Part shown: positions 54,606 to 63,231 of the stretch, one piece after another
Layout: every line of letters begins with the position of its first letter
Numbering within the stretch: position 1 is the first letter of the stretch
NCBI RefSeq assembly: GCF_003966155.1
Contig: NZ_RXNS01000015.1
Coordinates: 1-64,000 of the forward strand
DNA from: Halomonas nitroreducens
GTDB lineage: Bacteria > Pseudomonadota > Gammaproteobacteria > Pseudomonadales > Halomonadaceae
Direction: 5' to 3'
Length of the DNA: 64,000 nucleotides
The notes under the pieces: model-generated
What the model saw: the letters and a program-made list of their open reading frames with translations, nothing else
What the model was told of the DNA's origin: nothing
The model's database searches: none
Made by a program: the position numbers and the translations under genes

Positions 54606-55952
54606 TCAGGAGACGACGGGACGGACGGAGGCGCCTCGGCCGATGGCGTAGTAGCTGAGCCCGGCCTCCTGGGCGCTCTGGGGCGAGAAGAGGTTGCGAC
54701 CATCGACCACCACCGGCTCGATCAGCCGTTCGCGCAGCTTGCCGAAGTCGACGGTACGGAAAGCCTTCCACTCGGTGCAGATGACCAGCGCATGGGCGCC
54801 CTCGAGGGTCTCGTCACGATGCTCGGTCACGTCCAGGTCGTTGCGGTTGCCATAAATGCGCAGGCACTCCTCGGCGGCCTCGGGATCATAGGCCTGCACC
54901 CGGGCACCGGCCTGCCACAGGGCCTCCATCAAGGCACGGCTCGGCGCCTCGCGCATGTCGTCGGTATTGGGCTTGAAGGCCAGGCCCCACAGCGCGATGG
55001 TCTTGCCGGCCAGGTCGCCGTTCAAGGCCTGGCTGAGCATCTCGAACAGGCGGCTCTTCTGGCGTGCGTTGACGTTCTCGACGGCCGTGATCAGCTCGGC
55101 GGGATAGCCTGCCGCCTCGGCGGTGTGAGCCAGCGCCTTGACGTCCTTGGGGAAGCAGGAGCCGCCATAACCGCAGCCCGGGTAGATGAAGCTGTAGCCG
55201 ATGCGCGGGTCGCTGCCGATGCCGTGGCGGACCTCCTCGACGTCGGCGCCCAGGCGCTCGGAGAGGTTGGCGATCTCGTTGATGAAGCTGATCTTGGTGG
55301 CCAGCATGGCGTTGGCGGCGTACTTGGTCAGCTCGGCGCTGCGCACGCCCATGAACATCAGCTTGTCGCGCTGGCGGTTGTAGGGGCCGTAGCATTCGCG
55401 CATGACCTTGCGGACCCGCTCGGACTCGGTGCCCACCACGATGCGCGAGCCGCGCGAGAAGTCCTCGATGGCGGCGCCTTCCTTGAGAAACTCGGGGTTG
55501 GAGCAGACGTCGAATTCGAGGTCCAGGCCGCGAGCCTCGAGGGTCGCGGCGACGGTCCGCGCAACCTTGCTGGCGGTCCCCACCGGCACCGTCGACTTGT
55601 CGACGATGATGCGGTAATCGGTCATGTGGGTGGCGATGGTCTCGGCGACCTTGAGCACATGGGTCAGGTCGGCGCTGCCATCCTCGTCGGAGGGCGTGCC
55701 CACGGCGATGAACTGGAGCAGGCCGAAGTCGACCGCTGCCTTGGCATCGTTGGTGAAGTGCAGCCGACCCGCATCCAGGTTCTGGTGGATCAGCGTCTCG
55801 AGCCCCGGCTCGTAGATCGGTACCTCGCCCTGGCTGAGACGGGCCACCTTGTCGGCGTCCACATCGACGCACATCACCTCGTGGCCGACCTCGGCGAGGC
55901 AGGCGCCAGTGACGAGTCCTACATATCCGGAACCGAAGATGGTGATCTTCAT
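54606..55952 (-). CDS. ugd: UDP-glucose 6-dehydrogenase
   Basis: 448 residues. It oxidises UDP-glucose to UDP-glucuronate with 2 NAD+. Rossmann motif GSGYVGLV (7-14), [13 protein letters not shown], and the catalytic Cys266 in [14 protein letters not shown]. The DPRIG...[13 protein letters not shown] block is that of UDP-glucose dehydrogenases; GDP-mannose dehydrogenase AlgD has GGSCLPKDVRAL and other surroundings. First gene of the operon, with AAGGAG 11 nt before ATG 55952. Confidence 0.92.
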   Translation of the reverse strand: MKITIFGSGYVGLVTGACLAEVGHEVMCVDVDADKVARLSQGEVPIYEPGLETLIHQNLDAGRLHFTNDAKAAVDFGLLQFIAVGTPSDEDGSADLTHVLKVAETIATHMTDYRIIVDKSTVPVGTASKVARTVAATLEARGLDLEFDVCSNPEFLKEGAAIEDFSRGSRIVVGTESERVRKVMRECYGPYNRQRDKLMFMGVRSAELTKYAANAMLATKISFINEIANLSERLGADVEEVRHGIGSDPRIGYSFIYPGCGYGGSCFPKDVKALAHTAEAAGYPAELITAVENVNARQKSRLFEMLSQALNGDLAGKTIALWGLAFKPNTDDMREAPSRALMEALWQAGARVQAYDPEAAEECLRIYGNRNDLDVTEHRDETLEGAHALVICTEWKAFRTVDFGKLRERLIEPVVVDGRNLFSPQSAQEAGLSYYAIGRGASVRPVVS

Positions 55953-56349
55953 GGGCGTCGTCGCTCCTTGTCTTGGGCTTGAACGTTCTGCGTGGCCTCG
56001 TGCCTCAGTGGGCAACGAGGAGAGAATGCAAACGTGTGTATGCCAGGATGAGGAGCAATAATCGCGCCATTTAATAATAGTTCTTTATTATCAGTAGATT
56101 ACTGAATCCGATGATCAGGCGTGATGCGAGAGGGTGGGCCGGTGGAGGCAGAACCTGTCGCCTCTGGGCAACAGCTTGGACTTTTGTTCAGGGGGCTAGG
56201 CGATATTCCGGTGGCGGAATGCTGCCGGCAGGGGGCGCCCTGCCGAGACCCGGTTATCGCCGCCAGCCCCGCCAGCTGCGCCTCGGCAGGCACAAGGAGG
56301 GAGGGCGTGGAGGGCGCCGGTGCGGGACCGGTCGAGGCCCGGCAATGCC
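55953..56349 (-). promoter_or_regulatory. Leader and promoter region of the ugd polysaccharide operon
   Basis: About 400 bp upstream of ugd. The segment 56038-56110 is strongly A/T rich with an inverted repeat TAATAA...TTATTA and is the likely promoter. No clean sigma-70 or AlgU box could be fixed. The rest has no gene I can support. Confidence 0.4.
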
Positions 56350-56480
56350 GGGTGTTGCGAACCGTCGACACCGTCTGCTGTGGGGCGACACCGGGTGTAG
56401 CGTGTCGTCGACACCGGTCCCCGCCAGGAAGCTTGCAGTGTAGCGTGCCGTCGACGCCGGCCCGGTCGGCAAGGCCGGAG
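56350..56480. repeat. Three tandem 43-bp repeats upstream of ugd
   Basis: Core GTGT(A/T)GCG..(C/T)CGTCGAC(A/G)CCG repeats at 56352, 56395 and 56438 with exactly 43-bp spacing; about 20 bp of each unit is well conserved, the rest has drifted. The core holds GTCGAC. It lies between the betaine-transporter terminator and the ugd promoter. Confidence 0.75.
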
Positions 56481-56502
56481 GTCCTGGCCTGGAGAGGCCA
56501 GC

Positions 56503-56538
56503 CACGCAAAAGGCGGCCCGTAGGCCGCCTTTTGCGTG
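56503..56538. terminator. Terminator downstream of BCCT transporter
   Basis: Perfect 16-bp stem CACGCAAAAGGCGGCC / GGCCGCCTTTTGCGTG with a CGTA loop, 26 bp after the transporter stop on the minus strand. The A/T part of the stem acts on either strand. Confidence 0.8.
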
Positions 56539-56563
56539 GGAGTCGAGCCGATCCGTGCGCCGC

Positions 56564-58225
56564 TCAGACGCTCTTGGGCTCGCTCATCAGGCCCTTGACG
56601 ATGGCGTAGCAGGCCGCCAGCAGGACCAGGGTGAACGGCAGGCCCGTCGTGATCACGGCCGTCTGCAGGGCGGTCAGGCCGCCGCCCAGCAGCAGGGCGA
56701 TGGCGATGGCGCCCTCGATCAGCGCCCAGAAGATGCGCTGGGGCTTGGGCGCGTCTACCTTGCCGCCGGCAGTGATGGAGTCGATCACCAGGGACCCGGA
56801 GTCCGAGGAGGTGATGAAGAATACCATCACCAGCACGATGCCCACGAAGGAGGTGATGGCGGTCAGCGGCAGCTCGCCGAGCATCACGAACAGCTGCAGC
56901 TCCAGCGCTGCATCCTGCACGCCCTGGAAGCCGTCGGTGATCACCTGGTCGATGGCGGTGGTGCCGAAAGAGGTCATCCACAGCACCGAGACCACGGAGG
57001 GCACCAGCAGCACGGCGATCAGGAATTCACGCACGGTGCGGCCGCGGCTGACCCGGGCGATGAACATGCCGACGAAGGGTGACCAGGAGATCCACCAGGC
57101 CCAGTAGAAGGCGGTCCAGCCCTGGCTGAAGTTGGCGTCCTCACGCCCGAAGGGGTTGGAGAGTGCTGGCAGGTTCACCAGATAGGCGGCCAGGTTCTCG
57201 AAGAAGCCGGTGGCGATCAGCAGGGTCGGGCCGACGAAGATCACGAACGCCAGCAGCAGGAAGGCCAGCACCATGTTGAGCTGGGAGAGGCGCTGCACGC
57301 CCTTCTCCACGCCGAGCAGGATCGAGCACAGCGCCACGGCGGTGATGCCCATGATCAGGATCACCATGGTCACGTCGGTGTTGGGAACCCCGAACAGATA
57401 GCCCAGCCCCGCCGAGGCCTGGGAGGCACCGATGCCCAGCGAGGTCGCCAGGCCGAACAGGGTCGCGAACACCGCCAGGATGTCGATCACGTGGCCGGCC
57501 CAGCCCCAGACGCGTTCACCCAGGATCGGGTAGAAGATCGAGCGCATGGTCAGCGGCAGGCCCTTGTTGAAGGAGAACAGCGCCAGGGCCAGGGCGACCA
57601 CGGCGTAGATGCCCCAGGGATGCAGGCCCCAGTGGAAGATGGTCGCGGCCATGCCCAGCGAGATGGCGCCTTCCTGGTTGCCGGCGGCGGCACCCAGCGG
57701 CGACCAGTCGGTGCGCACGCCGTCCTCCACGGTGGTGCCACCCATGGCGGTGCCGAAGTGGGTCAGCGGTTCGGAGACCCCGTAGAACATCAGGCCGATG
57801 CCCATGCCCGCGGCGAACAGCATGGCGAACCAGCCGGCGTAGCTGAAGTCCGGCGTGGCGTGGGCCCCGCCGATCCTGACCTTGCCCATGGGCGTGAAGA
57901 TCAGCGCGATGGCCACCACGACGAAGATGTTCGCCGCCAGCAGGAAGAACCAGGACAGGTTGCCGGTCAGGAAGCTGAAGATGGCATTGAAGATCGGCTC
58001 CACCTGGTCCTGCAGGGCCAGCGTGATGATCACGAAGAACAGGATCACCAGGGAGGAGATGGTGAAGACCTTGCCGTGGAGATCGAAGCTCACCCCCAGC
58101 TTGGTGGTGGCGATGTTGTCCTGGCCGATCACGTAATCGGTATCGATGAGGTTGGCGGGCCCCTCCGGGGCGGGTATGCCCTCGGAGCTTGCCGCGGCCT
58201 CTGGGGCCTTGTTGTCATTCGTCAC
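56564..58225 (-). CDS. BCCT-family osmolyte (betaine/choline/ectoine) transporter
   Basis: 553 residues, about 12 transmembrane helices. The family signatures GMGIGLMFYGVSEPL (about 145-159) and AWWISWSPFVGMFIARVSRGRT are clear. It imports a quaternary ammonium compound or related osmolyte with Na+ or H+. The N-terminal cytoplasmic tail of about 50 residues is acidic; the C-terminus is short and lacks the long basic tail of BetP, so osmosensing by that route is unlikely. Second gene after the Usp gene, 42 bp apart, so probably cotranscribed. Confidence 0.9.
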   Translation of the reverse strand: MTNDNKAPEAAASSEGIPAPEGPANLIDTDYVIGQDNIATTKLGVSFDLHGKVFTISSLVILFFVIITLALQDQVEPIFNAIFSFLTGNLSWFFLLAANIFVVVAIALIFTPMGKVRIGGAHATPDFSYAGWFAMLFAAGMGIGLMFYGVSEPLTHFGTAMGGTTVEDGVRTDWSPLGAAAGNQEGAISLGMAATIFHWGLHPWGIYAVVALALALFSFNKGLPLTMRSIFYPILGERVWGWAGHVIDILAVFATLFGLATSLGIGASQASAGLGYLFGVPNTDVTMVILIMGITAVALCSILLGVEKGVQRLSQLNMVLAFLLLAFVIFVGPTLLIATGFFENLAAYLVNLPALSNPFGREDANFSQGWTAFYWAWWISWSPFVGMFIARVSRGRTVREFLIAVLLVPSVVSVLWMTSFGTTAIDQVITDGFQGVQDAALELQLFVMLGELPLTAITSFVGIVLVMVFFITSSDSGSLVIDSITAGGKVDAPKPQRIFWALIEGAIAIALLLGGGLTALQTAVITTGLPFTLVLLAACYAIVKGLMSEPKSV

Positions 58226-58267
58226 GAGAGACTCTCCTTGTTGACGTCGATGTGCGAAGTGTAGGCG

Positions 58268-58693
58268 TCAATCCTGCTGGGGGCGCACCAGGAATACCGA
58301 GGCCTTGGTGTGAGTGGCGACCTTGCCGCCATGCGCGGGGATGATCACATCCAGGTGCTTCGGTGGATGGGTGGGCATGATCACCAGGTCGGCGCCCACC
58401 TCGTCGATGACGTGGATCAGCACGTCGTCCAGCTCGGCGATGGGGTCCGGGGTGGTGATGACCCGCGCGCTCACCGGCTGGCCGTGGACCTTGGCCCGCT
58501 CCTGGGCGAAGGCCTCCAGCTTCTGCTGATACTCCTCGGGATTATGGGCGACGCTGCCGGGCGTCGTGGCGGTGACCGCCACATAGCAGACCTCGGCGCC
58601 ATAGTGCTTGGCCTGGTCCGCCACCACCTGTAGCGATGGTTCGATCACATCGAAATGCGCCAGGTCCACTGGCACCATGATCTTCTTGTACAT
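58268..58693 (-). CDS. Universal stress protein (UspA family)
   Basis: 141 residues, single Usp domain starting MYKKIMVPVDLAH. The C-terminal ATP loop, normally GxxGxxxxxxxxxG(S/T), reads THPPKHLDVIIPAHGGKVA, so the first glycines are missing and ATP binding is doubtful. Placement directly upstream of an osmolyte transporter recalls TeaD with TeaABC of Halomonas elongata, where a Usp controls uptake. A similar role here is inference. Confidence 0.88.
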   Translation of the reverse strand: MYKKIMVPVDLAHFDVIEPSLQVVADQAKHYGAEVCYVAVTATTPGSVAHNPEEYQQKLEAFAQERAKVHGQPVSARVITTPDPIAELDDVLIHVIDEVGADLVIMPTHPPKHLDVIIPAHGGKVATHTKASVFLVRPQQD

Positions 58694-59157
58694 GCCTGCG
58701 CTCCTTCTGCGTGTGGTATCGACTGACTCTCCTGGTCAGTCTGGCCTGTTGCGCCCCATGAAGCTTGTCGCGCTTTCAACGGATTACGCCAAGAACCGGG
58801 GCATGAAATAGCAATTCTCCGGCGCTATGTCATCGACCAGCGAACAGACTCGAAGCGTTTGGATAACGCATTCTAATCAATCGATGAATCTCTGATAACC
58901 GTGAATTAGATATCATCCCATCGCCCCGGCGACTTGCCTCGACACGTCGCCATCATGTCAAGAGGCGATCGCGGGCGTTGACCGGTCATTCCGCGTTGAA
59001 GACCCCGAGGGCGGCCAGCCTGGAAGGAAGGGCAGCGGGTCGGGCATCGGGCAGGATGCTTGTATAGATATTTCCGATCCACTTTAGATAATAAATATAT
59101 TTTAACTAATCAGGCGGTGCTCCTAAGGTGGTCGACACGACAACAAGGAGACCTCCC
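58694..59157. other. Divergent promoter region, usp and flavin monooxygenase
   Basis: 464 bp between divergent genes. Two A/T-rich zones (58858-58920 and 59060-59112) are the likely promoter areas for the Usp-BCCT pair and the monooxygenase cluster. No gene or repeat seen. Confidence 0.5.
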
Positions 59158-60492
59158 ATGACCGAGTTTGCTGTTGAGAGAGTAGAAATCGATACGCTTG
59201 TCGTTGGCGGCGGTCAGGCCGGTGTGGCCATGAGCGAACACCTGGGCACTCTCGGGGTACCGCACCTGGTGCTGGAGCGCAATCGTATCGCCGAAGCCTG
59301 GCGCACCAGCCGCTGGGACTCGCTGGTGGCCAACGGGCCGGCCTGGCACGACCGCTTCCCGAGCATGGAGTTCGACGACGTCGAGGCCGATGCCTTCGCC
59401 CCCAAGGAGCGTGTGGCGGCCTATTTCGAGGCCTATGCGCGCAAGATCGGCGCGCCCATCCGCACCGGCGTGGAGGTCAGGAAGGTCGAGCGCAACCAGG
59501 GCCGGCCGGGCTTCAGCGTCGAGACGTCCCAGGGCGTGATCGCGGCCCAGCGCGTGGTGGCGGCCACCGGGCCCTTCCAGCGCCCCGTGATCCCGTCGAT
59601 CGCCCCCGACGACGAGCGCCTCGTGCAGATCCACTCGTCCGCGTACCGCAACCCGCAGCAGCTGCCCGAGGGCGCCGTGCTGGTGGTTGGCGCCGGCTCC
59701 TCCGGCGTGCAGATCGCCGAGGAGCTGCAGCGCAGCGGCAAGCGGGTCTACCTCTCGGTGGGGCCGCATGACCGTCCGCCGCGGGCGTATCGCGGGCGTG
59801 ACTTCTGCTGGTGGCTGGGCGTGCTCGGCGAGTGGGATGCCGAGGTCATGAAGCCGGGCACCGAGCATGTCACCATCGCCGTGAGCGGCGCCGACGGCGG
59901 CAAGACGATCGACTTCCGCCGGCTGGCGCACCTGGGCATGACGCTGGTGGGGCGGACGCAGGCCTTCGCGGACGGCGTGGTGACCTTTGAGGGCGACCTG
60001 GCCGACAACCTGGCCCGCGGCGATGCCAACTACCTGGCGATGCTGGATGCCGCGGACGATTATATCGCCCGCAACGGCCTCGCCCTGCCGGAAGAGCCCG
60101 AGGCGCGGCGGATCCCGAGCGATCCCGCCTGCGTGACCGACCCGCTGCGTGAGCTGGATCTGAACGATGCCGGCGTGACCGCGATCGTCTGGGCCACCGG
60201 CTTCTCGGTGGACTACGGCTGGCTGGACGTCGACGCCTTCGACGAGAACGGCAGGCCGCGGCATCAGCGCGGGGTATCCAGCGAGCCGGGCATCTACTTC
60301 GTGGGGCTGCCCTGGCTGTCCAGGCGGGGCTCCAGCTTCATCTGGGGCGTCTGGCACGACGCCAAGCACGTCGCCGACCACATCGCCACCCAGCGCAAGT
60401 ACCTGGCCTACCACGAGGCCGCCCAGCGCCAGGACACGTGCACGTCAGCCGAGTCATCCACCGACGATACCAGCGCAGAGAGGGTCAACTGA
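59158..60492 (+). CDS. Flavin-containing monooxygenase (CzcO-like)
   Basis: 444 residues. FAD-binding GxGxxG as VVGGGQAGVAMSEHL (about 14-28), NADPH-binding VVGAGSSGVQIAEEL (about 182-196) and the ATGF motif (VWATGFSVDYGWL). Group B flavoprotein monooxygenases of this kind oxidise nitrogen or sulfur compounds or do Baeyer-Villiger reactions. AAGGAG precedes the ATG. First gene of a cluster with Rid, DUF1028 and M20 genes, so its substrate is probably a nitrogen compound. Confidence 0.85.
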   Translation: MTEFAVERVEIDTLVVGGGQAGVAMSEHLGTLGVPHLVLERNRIAEAWRTSRWDSLVANGPAWHDRFPSMEFDDVEADAFAPKERVAAYFEAYARKIGAPIRTGVEVRKVERNQGRPGFSVETSQGVIAAQRVVAATGPFQRPVIPSIAPDDERLVQIHSSAYRNPQQLPEGAVLVVGAGSSGVQIAEELQRSGKRVYLSVGPHDRPPRAYRGRDFCWWLGVLGEWDAEVMKPGTEHVTIAVSGADGGKTIDFRRLAHLGMTLVGRTQAFADGVVTFEGDLADNLARGDANYLAMLDAADDYIARNGLALPEEPEARRIPSDPACVTDPLRELDLNDAGVTAIVWATGFSVDYGWLDVDAFDENGRPRHQRGVSSEPGIYFVGLPWLSRRGSSFIWGVWHDAKHVADHIATQRKYLAYHEAAQRQDTCTSAESSTDDTSAERVN

Positions 60493-60917
60493 TGCCGACG
60501 CACACGCGAATCCGCATGTTCAACACCCAGGAGACGTACCCCAACCAGGCGTTGGACAACGATCTCTGCCAGGCGGTGAGGGCGGGCAACACCGTCTATG
60601 TCCGTGGCCAGGTCGGCACCGACTTCGAGGGCCGGCTGGTCGGCCTGGGCGACCCGCGGGCCCAGGCCGAGCAGGCCATGAAGAACGTCGAGCAGCTGCT
60701 CGAGGAGGCCGGCTCCGAGCTCGGCCACATCGTCAAGACCACCACCTACATCACCGACCCGCGTTTCCGCGAGCCGGTCTATGGCGAGGTGGGCCGCTGG
60801 CTCAAGGGCGTCTTCCCGATCTCCACCGGACTGGTGGTGGCCGGCCTCGCCCAGCCCGAATGGCTGATGGAGATCGACGTCATCGCCGTCATTCCCGACG
60901 AGGAGGCCAACTCATGA
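60492..60917 (+). CDS. Rid-family (YjgF/YER057c) protein lacking the catalytic arginine
   Basis: 141 residues. Typical Rid fold pattern: GNTVYVRGQVGTDFEG and AQAEQAMKNVEQLLEEAGS. The position of the imine-deaminase arginine of RidA (FPARSCVEV in E. coli) reads FPISTGLVV here, so the arginine is gone and ordinary RidA activity is not expected. The start overlaps the monooxygenase stop (TGATG). Confidence 0.85.
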   Translation: MPTHTRIRMFNTQETYPNQALDNDLCQAVRAGNTVYVRGQVGTDFEGRLVGLGDPRAQAEQAMKNVEQLLEEAGSELGHIVKTTTYITDPRFREPVYGEVGRWLKGVFPISTGLVVAGLAQPEWLMEIDVIAVIPDEEANS

Positions 60918-61588
60918 CCTTTTCCATCGCCGGTGTCTGCCGCGAGACCGGCCAGTTCGGCACCGCCATCAGCTCCTCGAGCATCTGCGTGGCCAGCCGC
61001 TGCCCCTTCATCGCCCCCGGCAAGGGGGCGGTACTGACCCAGAACGTGACCAACCCCGAACTCGGCCAGCTGGGCGTGCGGCTGCTCGAGGAAGGGCTCG
61101 GCGCCGAGGCCGTGCTGGCACGACTCCGCGAGCACGAGGCCTACCCCGAGTGGCGCCAGCTGCAGGTGCTCGACGCCGTGGGCGCGAGCGCGGTGCACAA
61201 TGGCGCCGAGACCCTGGGCATTCACGCCACCCGGCAGGGCCGGGACTGCGTGGCCGGCGGCAACATGCTCGCCGACACCGGCGTCATCGACGCCATGGTC
61301 GCCGCCTTCGAGTCCCATGAAGGCGAGCTGGCCGAGCGCCTGCTGGCCGCCATGGACGCCGGCCTGGCCACCGGCGGCGAGATGGGGCCGGTGTTCTCGG
61401 CGGGGCTCAAGGTCACCGACCGAGCCAGCTGGCCGGTGGTCGACCTGCGGGTCGACTGGCACGTGGCCCCGCTGACCGAGCTGCGCATGGTCTGGGAGCA
61501 CTACCTGCCCCAGCGCGACGCCTATGTGCTGCGGGCGGTGCGGCCCGACGCGTCCCCGTCCTATGGCGTGCCAGGCGACGAGCGCTGA
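60914..61588 (+). CDS. DUF1028 family protein
   Basis: 224 residues, N-terminal-nucleophile-like family of unknown function. Blocks: FSIAGVCRETGQFGTAISSS, GKGAVLTQNVTNPELG, GGNMLADTGVIDAM. Start ATGA overlap with the Rid gene. DUF1028, Rid and M20 genes occur together in several proteobacteria, which suggests one pathway. Confidence 0.82.
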   Translation: MTFSIAGVCRETGQFGTAISSSSICVASRCPFIAPGKGAVLTQNVTNPELGQLGVRLLEEGLGAEAVLARLREHEAYPEWRQLQVLDAVGASAVHNGAETLGIHATRQGRDCVAGGNMLADTGVIDAMVAAFESHEGELAERLLAAMDAGLATGGEMGPVFSAGLKVTDRASWPVVDLRVDWHVAPLTELRMVWEHYLPQRDAYVLRAVRPDASPSYGVPGDER

Positions 61589-61623
61589 TATCATCTCGGT
61601 CAGTTGGGCCCAAGCTGGATCAG

Positions 61624-61735
61624 GCGAGGGGCGCCGGGGACAGGCCGAAGAGGAGTTCCTACGCCAGGGATGGCGTCGGTAGCGCCCATGGAAGGGTTCA
61701 TAGCGCCTCCTCGCAGGCCTGTCGACGGATCAGCC
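61624..61735. repeat. Dispersed intergenic element, copy B
   Basis: About 112 bp: GGCGCCGGGGACAGGCC, GAGTTCCTACGCCAGGGATG, GGTAGCGCCCATGGAAGGG, TTCATAGCGCCTCCTCGCAGG and GCCTGTCGACGGATCAGCC. The outer parts GGGGACAGGCC and GGCCTGTCG are inverted repeats. Copy A is at 18565-18760. It separates the DUF1028 gene from the M20 gene. Confidence 0.75.
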
Positions 61736-61793
61736 CCGAGCCGCTGCGATCATCATGACCGCCATCCATTTTCCCGGACGATTCGGGGGTTCC

Positions 61794-63005
61794 ATGTCCC
61801 AGGATACTGTCGTCGACCTGCTCGCCGAGCTGGTCGCCTTCGACACCACCAGTCACCGTTCCAACCTGCCGCTGATCGCCTTCGTCGAGGCGTATCTGGC
61901 TCGCCACGGCGTGGCCTCGCGGCGCGTGCCGGACGACACCGGCGAGAAGGCCAACCTCTATGCCACCATCGGCCCGGTGGATCGCCCCGGGGTGATGCTC
62001 TCCGGGCACACCGACACCGTGCCGGTCACCGGCCAGGCCTGGAGTGTCGATCCCTTTCGCCTGACCGTCGAGGGCGAGCGCCTCTACGGCCGGGGCACCG
62101 CCGACATGAAGGGCTTTCTCGCCGCGATGCTGGGCGCCGTGCCGGCCCTGGTCGAGGCCGATCTCGCCGTCCCCGTGCATCTCGCCTTCTCCCATGACGA
62201 GGAGGTGGGCTGCCTGGGTGTACGCTCCCTGCTCGCCGACCTGGCCCATCAGCCGGTGCGCCCGGCCGCCTGCCTGGTCGGCGAGCCGACCTCCATGCGG
62301 CCGGCCACCGCCCACAAGGGCAAGCTCGCGGTGCGTCTCCATGTGCGCGGCAAGGCCTGCCACTCCGGCATGGCCCCGGAGGGCGTCAATGCGATCCATG
62401 TCGCCGCCCGCCTGGCCACCTGGGTCGAGGAGACGGCCGTGGCCAAGGCCACCCGGGGGCCCTTCGACGTGCGCTTCGCCATTCCCCACACCACCTTGCA
62501 GGTGGGCACCATCCAGGGCGGGGCGGCGCTCAACATCGTGCCTCAGGACTGCCGGCTGGACATCGAGATCCGCAACGTCGCCGAGGACGATCCCGAGGCG
62601 CTGCTCGGCGAGCTGATGGCCGTCGCCGCCTCTCTGGAGGCCGAGATGCGCGAGACGCACCCCGAGGCCGGCATCCAGCTGGAGCGCCTCAGCGATTACC
62701 CGGGGCTGTCGATGGCCGACGACCATGCCCTGGTCGATTTCATCCTGGCGCTGCTCGACGAGCGCGAACTCGAGCGCATCGGCTACGGCACCGAGGGCGG
62801 GCTCTTCCAGCACGAGCTGGGCATCCCGACCCTGGTTTGCGGCCCTGGCAGCATGGCTCAGGGCCACCAGCCCGACGAGTCCGTGACGCGCGACCAGCTG
62901 GCCCGCTGCGAGGCCTTCCTGAGCCGGCTGAGCGAGGCCCTCTCGGGGCCGGAGGCGCGGCGGCGCCTGGCTGCAGGCGGGCTGTTGGTCGCCGCCCCGG
63001 CCTGA
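61794..63005 (+). CDS. M20 peptidase, acetylornithine deacetylase (ArgE)-like
   Basis: 403 residues. Metal motifs: SGHTDTVPV, GRGTADMKGF, HDEEVGCLG and GHQPDES; dimerisation domain in the middle. Closest to the ArgE/DapE group. In this cluster it may remove an acyl group from a degraded compound rather than serve arginine synthesis. ATG 61794 has GGGGG upstream; a start at 61755 is possible. Confidence 0.85.
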   Translation: MSQDTVVDLLAELVAFDTTSHRSNLPLIAFVEAYLARHGVASRRVPDDTGEKANLYATIGPVDRPGVMLSGHTDTVPVTGQAWSVDPFRLTVEGERLYGRGTADMKGFLAAMLGAVPALVEADLAVPVHLAFSHDEEVGCLGVRSLLADLAHQPVRPAACLVGEPTSMRPATAHKGKLAVRLHVRGKACHSGMAPEGVNAIHVAARLATWVEETAVAKATRGPFDVRFAIPHTTLQVGTIQGGAALNIVPQDCRLDIEIRNVAEDDPEALLGELMAVAASLEAEMRETHPEAGIQLERLSDYPGLSMADDHALVDFILALLDERELERIGYGTEGGLFQHELGIPTLVCGPGSMAQGHQPDESVTRDQLARCEAFLSRLSEALSGPEARRRLAAGGLLVAAPA

Positions 63006-63231
63006 ATCGCCGTGCCATGGCCCCGCGGCGGCGGTTTGAACCCGCTACCGACGCCATGCATGGCGCAGGATCTCCTCTTCGATGTCCCCGGCGTCCCTCG
63101 TCACATGCCACTACGATGATCCTGCTGCGGCCGGGGCGGTCGAGACGCCTGGCCCGGGCGCCTGATATGCTGACGGGGACCGCCCCGCATGCGTCGCGGG
63201 GCGCCTGTTCGTCAGCGGCGGTAACCAGTCG

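Noticed and set aside
54606-55952. GDP-mannose 6-dehydrogenase AlgD
   Set aside because: The neighbours suggest alginate, but the active-site block [14 protein letters not shown] and DPRIG...PGCGYGG are those of UDP-glucose dehydrogenase, not AlgD.
56040-56110. AlgU (sigma-22) promoter upstream of ugd
   Set aside because: GAACT occurs in the A/T-rich part on the minus strand, but no TCTGA/TCAAA box at a proper distance follows.
56111-56563. Coding frames between ugd and the BCCT gene
   Set aside because: Frames of 80-160 codons arise from repeats and GC-rich sequence; none has a ribosome site or a recognisable domain.
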